From contig NZ_JAVAMP010000002.1 in the NCBI RefSeq assembly GCF_030730905.1, positions 729,482 to 793,481 on the forward strand: a DNA stretch of 64,000 nt. Reading direction: 5' to 3'. This stretch comes from Chengkuizengella axinellae (lineage in GTDB: Bacteria > Bacillota > Bacilli > Paenibacillales > KCTC-33759). The notes beneath the pieces are model-generated. The model had not been told where the DNA came from, made no database searches, and saw nothing but the letters and a program-made list of their open reading frames with translations. Every line of letters starts with the position of its first letter. The stretch's first letter is position 1. Position numbers and translations under genes: made by a program. This document shows positions 43,141 to 51,478 of this stretch, piece after piece.

Positions 43141-43674
43141 ATGTGGGAATTGTTTTGGACATTTATGATCATAGGATTTGTCTCGTTTGGTGGAGGGTAC
43201 GCCATGATTCCTGTAATCGAACATGAGGTTTCAGTGAACAAGTGGATGACTAAATCTGAGTTTATGGACGCGATTGCAGTAGCAGGTATGTCTCCAGGTC
43301 CAATTGCGATTAATACGGCTACTTATATAGGTTATCATGTAGCGAATTTAAAAGGTGCGATTGTTGCAACATTAGGGATGTTAATGCCTTCATTAATGAT
43401 CATGATTCTGATATCTTCTTTGTTATATAAAATATTTCATCATGAGATTGTAAAATATGTATTTTATGGTCTTAGACCTGTGATCACTGCTTTAATTTTA
43501 TTTGCCGCTATGATTATGGCGAAGAATACAACTTTCTTTTCAAGTTTTACATTAGATTTCGTTGTAAACTTATTTATTTTTGTGATGGCACTCTATCTAT
43601 TAATACGTAAACAAAAACATCCACTATTGATTATTATATTATCAGGATTAGTTGGAATGGCCTATTATGGATGA
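43141..43674 (+). CDS. Chromate transporter family, short form, second half
   Basis: The 177-residue product has SFGGGYAMIPVIEHEVSV and AVAGMSPGPIAINTATYIGYHVA and the helices of one CHR domain. It begins 2 bases after the first short CHR gene and they most likely form a heterodimer. The pair is separate in sequence from the long ChrA at 39863, so both forms coexist here. A TetR regulator follows. Confidence 0.88.
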   Translation: MWELFWTFMIIGFVSFGGGYAMIPVIEHEVSVNKWMTKSEFMDAIAVAGMSPGPIAINTATYIGYHVANLKGAIVATLGMLMPSLMIMILISSLLYKIFHHEIVKYVFYGLRPVITALILFAAMIMAKNTTFFSSFTLDFVVNLFIFVMALYLLIRKQKHPLLIIILSGLVGMAYYG

Positions 43675-43747
43675 TACTTAAAACCTAGTTTTATTTCATA
43701 TAATGCTTGCTTTTCATTAAAAATCATAGTAAAGTTGACTAAAGTAA

Positions 43748-43776
43748 AAATGACCGAAATTAAAAAATAGTCATTT
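43748..43776 (+). promoter_or_regulatory. Operator-like palindrome before the TetR gene
   Basis: AAATGAC and GTCATTT are inverted 7-bp repeats with a 15-base spacer. They lie just downstream of a TTGACT (-35-like) sequence, 24 bases before the tetR-family start. Self-repression by the TetR protein is plausible. Confidence 0.4.
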
Positions 43777-43799
43777 ATTTGTTCATAGGCGGTGATGGA

Positions 43800-44372
43800 G
43801 TGAGTACAGAAAAAAAGAATCAGATTTTAGACGCTGCAAGCAAATCTTTTTCAGTGTTTGGATATAAAGCTACAACCATGGATCAAATCGCCAAGATTGC
43901 TGGTGTAGCAAAAGGAACGATTTATACTTTATTTACAAACAAAGAGGAATTATTTAATGAGATCTTAACACAATTGATTGATGAAATGAGCATCGTTGCT
44001 AGACAATCCATTAAGAAAGATGTTTCGTTTTTTGACAACCTACATACAGTTTTATATAATATGTTAGATTTTCGCAGGTCACATGAGTTGACCATCAAAC
44101 TATCTTTTGAAATTAGAGAAATGGGAACACCCGCTGCGAAAGAAGCAATGAAAAAAATGGAAAATGTGATGCAGGCTTTCATTAAAGAACAAGTAGAGCT
44201 TGCTGTGGAACGTGGAGAAATAAAACCTTGTGACCCTGAAATCACTGCCTTTGTTTGTTTAAAGTTATATGTAGCTTTTATATCCGATTGGGAAAAAAGG
44301 CACAAACCTTTATCAAATGAAGAGATCTCAAAGTTATTTCAACTATACTTAGTAGAAGGTTTAAAGAAATAA
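43800..44372 (+). CDS. TetR/AcrR family transcriptional regulator
   Basis: I start at GTG 43800 with GGTGATGGA ahead. The 190-residue product has an N-terminal TetR helix-turn-helix (ILDAASKSFSVFGYKATTMDQIAKIAGVAKGTIYTLFTNKEELF) and an all-helical ligand domain. The ligand is unknown. It may control itself, the upstream CHR genes or the MMPL exporter at 45138. Confidence 0.88.
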   Translation: MSTEKKNQILDAASKSFSVFGYKATTMDQIAKIAGVAKGTIYTLFTNKEELFNEILTQLIDEMSIVARQSIKKDVSFFDNLHTVLYNMLDFRRSHELTIKLSFEIREMGTPAAKEAMKKMENVMQAFIKEQVELAVERGEIKPCDPEITAFVCLKLYVAFISDWEKRHKPLSNEEISKLFQLYLVEGLKK

Positions 44373-44445
44373 ATGGGCTCCGAGAGGAGTGTTTAAACAA
44401 TGATTATTGACTAGATGAATGGTTGGTCAAGTCGCTGGAAAAGTG

Positions 44446-44487
44446 GGTTGTCCTATAGAGGGAGTTGTTTATTCCTATAGGGCAGCC
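44446..44487 (+). terminator. Terminator after the TetR gene
   Basis: GGTTGTCCTATAG (44446-44458) pairs with CTATAGGGCAGCC (44475-44487), including two G.T pairs, followed by TTTTTT. Confidence 0.8.
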
Positions 44488-44713
44488 TTTTTTCGTTACC
44501 ACTATAAGAAAACCCAATCTCAGATGAGAAACTTTATACCACAATATGAATATTAAATTAAAAACCATTCATAATAAAACATAGGTGCATATAATAATAG
44601 AAAAAGTAAGAAAAATGGACTGGATTTTAAAAAAGTAAGTAGACGAAATTTAGTTAGTGTTATATAATTATCTCGACATCAAGATAATTATATATAGTGT
44701 AAATTTAAAGTGA
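44488..44713. other. Intergenic tract before the CDGSH gene
   Basis: No gene is supported. A TTATATAATTATCTCGACATC stretch near 44659-44680 may hold the promoter of the following gene. Confidence 0.35.
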
Positions 44714-44728
44714 AAAGGAGGAATGAAC

Positions 44729-44920
44729 ATGGCTGATGTAAAAGTGAAAGTATTGGACAATGGACCATTGTTAGTAGAGGGTACTATTGAGGTTGTAGAT
44801 GCAGAAGGCAATACGTTTCAACAAAAAGGAGCACTTTGTAGATGCGGTTTGACAGCAAATGCCCCATTTTGTAACGGAGCTCACGCTGGTAAATTCGAAA
44901 ATGCACCAAGAGCAAAATAA
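44729..44920 (+). CDS. CDGSH-type iron-sulfur protein
   Basis: I start at ATG 44729, 7 bases after AAGGAGG. The 63-residue product carries the CRCGLTANAPFCNGAH motif with the 3 Cys and 1 His that hold a [2Fe-2S] cluster. The usual Asp before Gly is Asn here (CNGAH rather than CDG(S/T)H). Proteins of this type act in redox or iron-sulfur handling. It is a single-gene unit with its own terminator. Confidence 0.88.
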   Translation: MADVKVKVLDNGPLLVEGTIEVVDAEGNTFQQKGALCRCGLTANAPFCNGAHAGKFENAPRAK

Positions 44921-44967
44921 TAATAAATACAATGCAACATGAGCTCAATAAGGACCAATGTACATAG

Positions 44968-44991
44968 ACTAGGAGGGAATTTCCTCCTAGT
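44968..44991 (+). terminator. Terminator after the CDGSH gene
   Basis: ACTAGGAGG-GAATTT-CCTCCTAGT is a perfect 9-bp stem followed by TTTTTTT. Confidence 0.92.
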
Positions 44992-45078
44992 TTTTTTATG
45001 TAAAATTTCATTTAGTGTTCTAAGGAGAGTTTTTATTTAATAAAATTGACAAAATTTACACACAATAAACTATTAATA

Positions 45079-45107
45079 TTGACCATGTTGAACAACAAAT
45101 TTATGAA
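45079..45107 (+). promoter_or_regulatory. Possible promoter of the first MMPL gene
   Basis: TTGACC (45079-45084) and TATGAA (45102-45107) are spaced by 17 bases, about 30 bases ahead of the start codon. Confidence 0.45.
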
Positions 45108-45137
45108 TTAACTTTAGACATTGAAAGGAATCAGCTA

Positions 45138-48100
45138 ATGAATTTAATAATTAAAGGTAAATGGTTATTTTTCTTGTTGTGGATTACTGCAATTATTATA
45201 TTGCTTATGAATGCACCCAACATGGGGGAGTTAGTACGTGAAAAGGGACAGATCAATGTTCCTGAAGGTTATCCATCCAAAATAGCAGAAGAAATATTAA
45301 ATAACAACGAAGTCGAAAACAGTATTTCCAGTGTACTGGTTTTTCATAATCCGAATGGGTTAGATGATGAAGAGATGAGACAAATTGAGGAGGTGATAGA
45401 TTATTTTGAAGAAAACAGTTCTACTTTAGGAATTATAGATCTTATCTCCCATGTGAACGATCCAGAATTGACGGATGAGTTAATTTCTGAAGACAAAAAA
45501 ACAGTGATAACTTCTATGTCAATTGAACGAAAAAACAGAGAGATTTCTGAAATCAGAGAAGAGTTATTAGCTGCAGCTAGTTCTATCACTGTGGATCATT
45601 ATTTTACAGGTTCATCATTTATAAATGAAGATGTCATCATAAGCTCAGAAGAAGGATTAAGAAAAACAGAAGTGATTACTGTCATTTTTATATTGCTTAT
45701 TTTATTTTTAGTATTTAGATCCGTTATTGCTCCAATCATCCCCCTTGTTACTGTTGGCATGACATTTTTAGTCAGTCAGACAATAGTTGGTTTTTTGGTG
45801 GATTGGTTTGATTTTCCTTTTTCTAACTTTACGCAAATATTTTTAGTAGCGATTTTGTTTGGGATTGGAACAGATTATTGTATCTTGCTGTTAAGTCGAT
45901 TTAAAGAAGAGTTATCTAAAAATGATGATGTTCAAAATGCAATTTTCATTACTTATCAGACAGCAGGAAAGACTGTTGTATTTAGTGCTTTGGCCGTTTT
46001 AATCGGTTTTTCATCCATTGGCTTTTCTACTTTTAAATTGTACCAATCAGCTTCAGCCGTTGCCATCGGAATTCTTTTTCTAATGTTGGCGTTATTGACG
46101 GTTGTTCCATTTTTCATGGCTGTCTTAGGTAAAAAGCTGTTTTGGCCAGTAAGAGGTGAAATTGAACATCGTGAAAGCAAGTTATGGGAGGCGTTAGGGA
46201 ATTTTTCATTAACACGGCCGATTTTGGCGATAGGTCTTGTCTTAATTGTAGTTGTTCCATTATATCTTTCCTATGATGGAGATCTCTCATTTAATTCATT
46301 GGAAGAGATCGGTGAAGGTTATGATTCTGTAAAAGGATTCAACATCATAGCAGATAGTTTTGGTCCTGGTGAATCCATGCCTGCAAAAGTGGTAATTGAG
46401 CATAACGAGAAGCTTGACAAGGTGAAGTATTTGAATTTAATAGAAGAAATAAGCCACGATATATCTAAGCTGGACAGTGTGGATAAAGTAAGAAGTGCAA
46501 CTAGACCTTTAGGTGAGGAGATTGAAGAATTTTATGTAGCTTCTCAAGTTGAAGCAATTGATGAGGGGCTGCAAGAAGGAAATGAAGGAATTGTTGAGAT
46601 TAGAGATGGTCTCTCTGAAGCCAGTAAAGGACTGATTGATTCCAAACCAGATCTTGAACAAGCCTCATCAGGGGTTGATGATTTAATATTAGGAACAAAG
46701 GAGTTGAATCAGGGGATAGGAGAGCTGAGTATTGGTTTAACTAAAATTGATGAAGGTTTAAGATCGGGGTCTGCTAGTTCAGAAGAATTAAAAGCCGGAT
46801 TTGATAGTGTAAATCAGAACTTGGAAACTTTGATAACAGCTAGTGAGGAACTAATATCTGGTTATTCTTCTGTAGAATTAGGTTTAGGGCAAATGTATGA
46901 TTCATATATGGAGATAGAAAACTCATTGAATGATATACAAACTGCATTATCAGCTTTAAACACTCCATTTGTGAATTTAACACAAAGATTTCCACAGCTG
47001 GCAACAGATGCTGATTATCTAACTATTCAAGGAACTGTTTCACAGGTTCAACAAGGAATAACAGAGATGGCTCAAGGGTTGCAGACTCTAAATTCAGAAT
47101 TACTGAATGTGAAAAATGGTATCGTTAGCGCAAATAGTGGTTTTGAAGAAATCAATGTAGGTCAACAAGCACTTCATAGTGGATTAATACAAATTGGCGA
47201 AGGTGTTGAAGGTTTACAAGTAGGGTTTGAAGCAGCCGCAGATGGTCAGCAGCAAATCATTCAACAAATTCCTACTATACAGGAAGGAGCTTCACAAATT
47301 GAGAGTGGACAGGGTGAATTGAAAAGTGGATTTGTCCAAATGCTGAAACAGTTGGATACTTTAGAAGAAGGAATGTCTGCCAGTGTAGATGGTTTGACTG
47401 AAATATCTGAAGGATTGGGTTTGGCTCAAGATTATTTAAGTCAGCTCTCTTCAGAATCCAATAAGGAAAATACGGGATTTTATTTGCCTCCAGAAGTAAT
47501 AGATGACCCTGAATTTCAACAAATATTTGATACGTATTTAAAAAACGATCGCACTACTGCAGTTTTTGAAGTCATTTTAAAGGACAATCCCTATTCTGCA
47601 AATGCTATGAACTCAATTGAAGAAATAGGTAATATTGTTGCTGATTCTTTGCAAGGTACGGAATTAGAAACAGCCCGATATGGAATTAATGGGGTATCAG
47701 CTGTGAACGCAGATTTAAAAAAAGTTTCAGACGAAGATTATATGAGGACAATGATGATTATGTTGATTGGAATCTTAATCATCTTAATTCTTTTACTCCG
47801 TTCGATCGTAATGCCAATCTATTTGGTTGTGTCTCTTATTCTGTGTTATTTTACTTCGATGGCATTTGCAGAATTAATATTTGCAAATATGTTGGGTTAT
47901 GCTGGAATTAACTGGGCCATTCCATTTTTCGGATTTGTAATGCTGATGGCATTAGGAGTTGATTACAGTATCTTTTTGATGGATCGTTTTAATGAATATC
48001 GAGATCAAGAACCGAATGAAGCGATTTTATTAGCAATGAAAAATATGGGTTCTGTCATTATTTCTGCAGCAATTATTCTTATAGGAACCTTTGCTGCAAT

Positions 48101-48248
48101 GTATCCATCTGGAGTGTTATCTCTTGTTCAAATAGCGACTGTTGTCGTTACTGGTTTAACGTTATACACTATTCTTTTTCTCCCATTTTTTGTCCCAGTT
48201 ATGGTTAAGTTGTTTGGAAAAGCAAATTGGTGGCCTTTTCAAAAATAA
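45138..48248 (+). CDS. MMPL-family exporter, long form
   Basis: The 1036-residue product is an RND-type MMPL transporter. It has a first membrane helix, an extracellular domain, a six-helix bundle with GIGTDYCILLLSRFKEE, a second extracellular domain and a second bundle with ALGVDYSIFLMDRFNEY, the Asp residues that carry protons. Between about residues 470 and 780 it has a long helical region with repeated GL..I..G patterns like those of YhgE/Pip proteins. Cargo (lipid, peptide or drug) is unknown. It is a paralog of the gene at 48913. Confidence 0.9.
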   Translation: MNLIIKGKWLFFLLWITAIIILLMNAPNMGELVREKGQINVPEGYPSKIAEEILNNNEVENSISSVLVFHNPNGLDDEEMRQIEEVIDYFEENSSTLGIIDLISHVNDPELTDELISEDKKTVITSMSIERKNREISEIREELLAAASSITVDHYFTGSSFINEDVIISSEEGLRKTEVITVIFILLILFLVFRSVIAPIIPLVTVGMTFLVSQTIVGFLVDWFDFPFSNFTQIFLVAILFGIGTDYCILLLSRFKEELSKNDDVQNAIFITYQTAGKTVVFSALAVLIGFSSIGFSTFKLYQSASAVAIGILFLMLALLTVVPFFMAVLGKKLFWPVRGEIEHRESKLWEALGNFSLTRPILAIGLVLIVVVPLYLSYDGDLSFNSLEEIGEGYDSVKGFNIIADSFGPGESMPAKVVIEHNEKLDKVKYLNLIEEISHDISKLDSVDKVRSATRPLGEEIEEFYVASQVEAIDEGLQEGNEGIVEIRDGLSEASKGLIDSKPDLEQASSGVDDLILGTKELNQGIGELSIGLTKIDEGLRSGSASSEELKAGFDSVNQNLETLITASEELISGYSSVELGLGQMYDSYMEIENSLNDIQTALSALNTPFVNLTQRFPQLATDADYLTIQGTVSQVQQGITEMAQGLQTLNSELLNVKNGIVSANSGFEEINVGQQALHSGLIQIGEGVEGLQVGFEAAADGQQQIIQQIPTIQEGASQIESGQGELKSGFVQMLKQLDTLEEGMSASVDGLTEISEGLGLAQDYLSQLSSESNKENTGFYLPPEVIDDPEFQQIFDTYLKNDRTTAVFEVILKDNPYSANAMNSIEEIGNIVADSLQGTELETARYGINGVSAVNADLKKVSDEDYMRTMMIMLIGILIILILLLRSIVMPIYLVVSLILCYFTSMAFAELIFANMLGYAGINWAIPFFGFVMLMALGVDYSIFLMDRFNEYRDQEPNEAILLAMKNMGSVIISAAIILIGTFAAMYPSGVLSLVQIATVVVTGLTLYTILFLPFFVPVMVKLFGKANWWPFQK

Positions 48249-48284
48249 AAGTGAGAAGCCACGAGGATAGGTTGAAAATGATTG

Positions 48285-48306
48285 AACACCTGCATGAATA
48301 GGTGTT
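48285..48306 (+). terminator. Terminator after the first MMPL gene
   Basis: AACACCT (48285-48291) and AGGTGTT (48300-48306) form a 7-bp stem followed by TTTTTTTG. Confidence 0.82.
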
Positions 48307-48366
48307 TTTTTTGCTGTTCAATCATAAACGGAATTTTAAATTGGAATATTTAAGAAATAAAAGTGA

Positions 48367-48395
48367 TTGACAGGAAATAAAGGGAAGTCTATAAT
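48367..48395 (+). promoter_or_regulatory. Consensus sigma-A promoter of the marR-MMPL operon
   Basis: TTGACA (48367-48372) and TATAAT (48390-48395) are spaced by exactly 17 bases. Repeated AGTTCA sequences at about 48398-48420 straddle the start site and are a likely MarR operator. Confidence 0.85.
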
Positions 48396-48459
48396 ATAGT
48401 TCATGTGATAAATAGTTCACTGTATGAATCAAATAGAGAGATGGAAATGGGTTGGTGTA

Positions 48460-48909
48460 ATGGACAAAAATAAATTGGACTCCTTAATCGAAAGATATGA
48501 AGAAGTATATATGATTGCTTCAAAAAAAATCAACACGATGATGGAAAATCAGTTGGAAATTGAATTAACAAAGGATCAATTTACTACACTACGGTTTTTA
48601 AAATTATTTGGGCCTTGTCCAGCTTCAGAATTGGCTGATTTATGCGATGTGAATCGAAGCGCAATTACAGCGATGGTCGATCGACTCGTCACTAAAGGAT
48701 ATGCCGAAAGAATTGCGAGTAATAAGGATCGTAGGGTTATTTTAATTAAAATCACTGAACAAGGTGAAATCGTACTGCAAAAAGGGCAGGAAAGAGTTCA
48801 TCAATTTATTGGTTCATTTTTACATCATTTTGAGGAAAAAGAAATTGAAGAGTTTATTCGAATGTATGAAAAGATAGCCAAAGTATTAAATCATAAAGAA
48901 AGGAATTAA
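48460..48909 (+). CDS. MarR family transcriptional regulator
   Basis: I prefer ATG 48460, giving MDKNKLDSLIERYEE, the usual start for this family. An in-frame ATG at 48424 has no ribosome binding site. The 149-residue product has the winged-helix core ELADLCDVNRSAITAMVDRLVTKGYAER and the wing DKDRR-like NKDRRVILIKITEQG. It is 3 bases ahead of an MMPL exporter, so it most likely represses that operon until a ligand is bound. Confidence 0.9.
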   Translation: MDKNKLDSLIERYEEVYMIASKKINTMMENQLEIELTKDQFTTLRFLKLFGPCPASELADLCDVNRSAITAMVDRLVTKGYAERIASNKDRRVILIKITEQGEIVLQKGQERVHQFIGSFLHHFEEKEIEEFIRMYEKIAKVLNHKERN

Positions 48910-48912
48910 CAA

Positions 48913-51393
48913 ATGAGAACAATAATTAAAGGTAGATGGTTTATTTTATTGATTTGGATTGCTCTTATTGTATCTTTACTATTTACAGCACCTAACATGG
49001 AAGAGCTTGTACGAGAAAAGGGACAGATATCAGTGCCTGATGGGTATTCATCATCCATAGCTGATGAGATTCTAGGCGATAGTGATAATGACTTCAGTTT
49101 ATCTATTGCATTAGTCTTTCATAATCCAGAAGGCATCACAGTAACTGATGAACAGGAAATAGAAAAAGCGATCGATAGTATAGAAGCTAATAAAGGTGAA
49201 TTAGGAATTACTGATTTCATTTCACATATGAATCAACCAGAATTATCAGAAGAACTTATCTCAAAAGACAATAAAACGATCATTTCTTCACTAGCTGTGG
49301 ATTTAAATGGGAGAGAGGTTTCAGATGTAAGAGATGATTTATTATCTGAAATAGATCATATTGCGGTAGAGCATTATTTAACAGGGGCAGAATTTATTGA
49401 TGAAGATGTGATTATTAGCTCCCAAGAAGGTCTAAGAAAAACAGAAATCATAACCGTAGCTTTTATATTAATTATATTATTCCTCGTGTTCAGATCTTTA
49501 GTGGCTCCAATTATTCCATTAGTAACCGTAGGGATTACTTATCTTGTGTCTCAATCTATTGTTGCATTTTTGGTTGATGGAGTAGATTTTCCGCTTTCTA
49601 ACTTTACACAAATCTTTTTAGTTGCTATTTTATTTGGAATAGGAACAGATTATTGTATTTTATTGTTGAGTCGTTTTAAAGAAGAAATGTCCAAGAACGG
49701 TGAAGATGTAACAAGTGCTATTATAACTACATATAAAACAGCTGGAAAAACCGTCTTTTTTAGTGCATTAGCAGTATTGATTGGATTTTCTTCTATTGGT
49801 TTGTCTACTTTTGAGCTTTATCAGTCGGCTTCTGCTGTTGCTATAGGGATTGTTGTTTTAATTTTAGCTTTATTAACAATTGTTCCATTTTTCATGGCAG
49901 TATTAGGGAAGAAGCTGTTTTGGCCAGTCAAAGGGAAACTAGAACATAAACAAAGCAAGCTGTGGGAGGCGATTGGGAAATTTTCTTTAAGTCGTCCTAT
50001 GATTGCGATGTTATTAATTCTTGTTGTGGTTGTTCCGTTATATGCGTTTTATGATCAAGACCTTTCATATAACTCATTAGATGAGATTGGCGATAGTTAT
50101 GATTCAGTTAAAGGTTTTAATATTGTATCAAAAAGCTTTGGTCCAGGGGAAACGATGCCTTCGAAAATTGTCATTGAACATCATGAGGCATTAGACAATA
50201 GTGAATCATTATCTCTGATTGAAAATATAAGTCGAGAGGTTGCTAAACACGAAAATGTAGAGAAAGTGAGAAGTGCAACTAGACCATTAGGAGAATTAAT
50301 TCCAGACTTTTATATCACTACTCAATTAGAAAGTGTGAATGAAGGATTAGAGGCAAGCAGCGATGGATTAAACGATATTCAATTTGGATTGACACAAATT
50401 ATTGAACAACTTCCTGCAATGGAAGCAGGATTATCACAAGTTGCAGTTGGTCCAGATGGAGTTAATCCAGCATTTGAACAAATAGTGACACAGTTAAATA
50501 TACTGCAAGAGGGATTGAATGCTAGTGCAGGTGGTATAACCCAGATTTCTGAGGGGATGACGTTGACTCAGGAATATGTAGCTAAGTTATCTGATATGAA
50601 AACAGAGGATTCAGGTTTTTTCATTCCACAGGAAGTTATAGATCAAACAGAATTTCAACAAGTTTTAGATACTTATCTTAAAAATGACCGAACTACTGCA
50701 GTCATTGAAGTTATTTTAAAAGATAATCCTTATTCAGTGAATTCACTAGATTCAATAGAAGAAATAGAAATGATTGTATCAAGCACGATTAAAGGCACTT
50801 CTTTTGAAAAGGATCGTTTTGGAGTAAGCGGAGTAACTGGTATTTATAAAGATTTAAAAGAGATTTCGGATGAAGATTACAATAGAACCATGTTCATTAT
50901 GTTAATTGGAATATCACTTATTTTAATTATTTTGCTGCGCTCTATTGTAATGCCTATTTATTTAGTTGTTTCACTTATCATATGCTACTTTACTTCCATG
51001 GCGTTTACAGAAGTTATTTTTGTAGATATGTTGGGTTATCCAGGTTTAAGCTGGGCGATTCCGTTTTTTGGATTTGTTATGTTGATGGCTTTAGGTGTTG
51101 ATTATAGTATCTTTTTGATGGATCGATTTAATGAGTATAAAGAGAAGCCTGCTGCCGAAGCTATATTATTAGCTATGAAAAATATGGGGACCGTGATTAT
51201 ATCAGCCGTTATTATTTTAGCAGGTACATTTGCAGCCATGTATCCTTCAGGTGTGCTTTCTTTAACACAAATTGCTACAGTGGTTGTCACTGGATTAATA
51301 TTGTATGCCGTACTGTTTCTGCCATTTTTTGTCCCAGTAATGGTTAAATTATTTGGCAAGGCAAATTGGTGGCCATTTAAAAAAATGAATTAG
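48913..51393 (+). CDS. MMPL-family exporter, short form
   Basis: The 826-residue product shares its whole membrane framework with the paralog at 45138, including GIGTDYCILLLSRFKEEMS and ALGVDYSIFLMDRFNEY. It keeps only a short piece of the central repeat region. It is thus about 210 residues shorter, with a natural MMPL size. Translation is coupled to MarR. The cargo is unknown. Confidence 0.9.
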   Translation: MRTIIKGRWFILLIWIALIVSLLFTAPNMEELVREKGQISVPDGYSSSIADEILGDSDNDFSLSIALVFHNPEGITVTDEQEIEKAIDSIEANKGELGITDFISHMNQPELSEELISKDNKTIISSLAVDLNGREVSDVRDDLLSEIDHIAVEHYLTGAEFIDEDVIISSQEGLRKTEIITVAFILIILFLVFRSLVAPIIPLVTVGITYLVSQSIVAFLVDGVDFPLSNFTQIFLVAILFGIGTDYCILLLSRFKEEMSKNGEDVTSAIITTYKTAGKTVFFSALAVLIGFSSIGLSTFELYQSASAVAIGIVVLILALLTIVPFFMAVLGKKLFWPVKGKLEHKQSKLWEAIGKFSLSRPMIAMLLILVVVVPLYAFYDQDLSYNSLDEIGDSYDSVKGFNIVSKSFGPGETMPSKIVIEHHEALDNSESLSLIENISREVAKHENVEKVRSATRPLGELIPDFYITTQLESVNEGLEASSDGLNDIQFGLTQIIEQLPAMEAGLSQVAVGPDGVNPAFEQIVTQLNILQEGLNASAGGITQISEGMTLTQEYVAKLSDMKTEDSGFFIPQEVIDQTEFQQVLDTYLKNDRTTAVIEVILKDNPYSVNSLDSIEEIEMIVSSTIKGTSFEKDRFGVSGVTGIYKDLKEISDEDYNRTMFIMLIGISLILIILLRSIVMPIYLVVSLIICYFTSMAFTEVIFVDMLGYPGLSWAIPFFGFVMLMALGVDYSIFLMDRFNEYKEKPAAEAILLAMKNMGTVIISAVIILAGTFAAMYPSGVLSLTQIATVVVTGLILYAVLFLPFFVPVMVKLFGKANWWPFKKMN

Positions 51394-51435
51394 AGCTTCG
51401 TAATAGGTTGATGTGTTCATAAATGATAAAATGAA

Positions 51436-51475
51436 ATGCCCCCTATACCACTGAATTAGTGAAAATAGGGGGCAT
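51436..51475. terminator. Bidirectional terminator between convergent genes
   Basis: ATGCCCCCTAT (51436-51446) and ATAGGGGGCAT (51465-51475) form a perfect 11-bp stem, followed by GTTTTATTT on the plus strand. Confidence 0.9.
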
Positions 51476-51478
51476 GTT

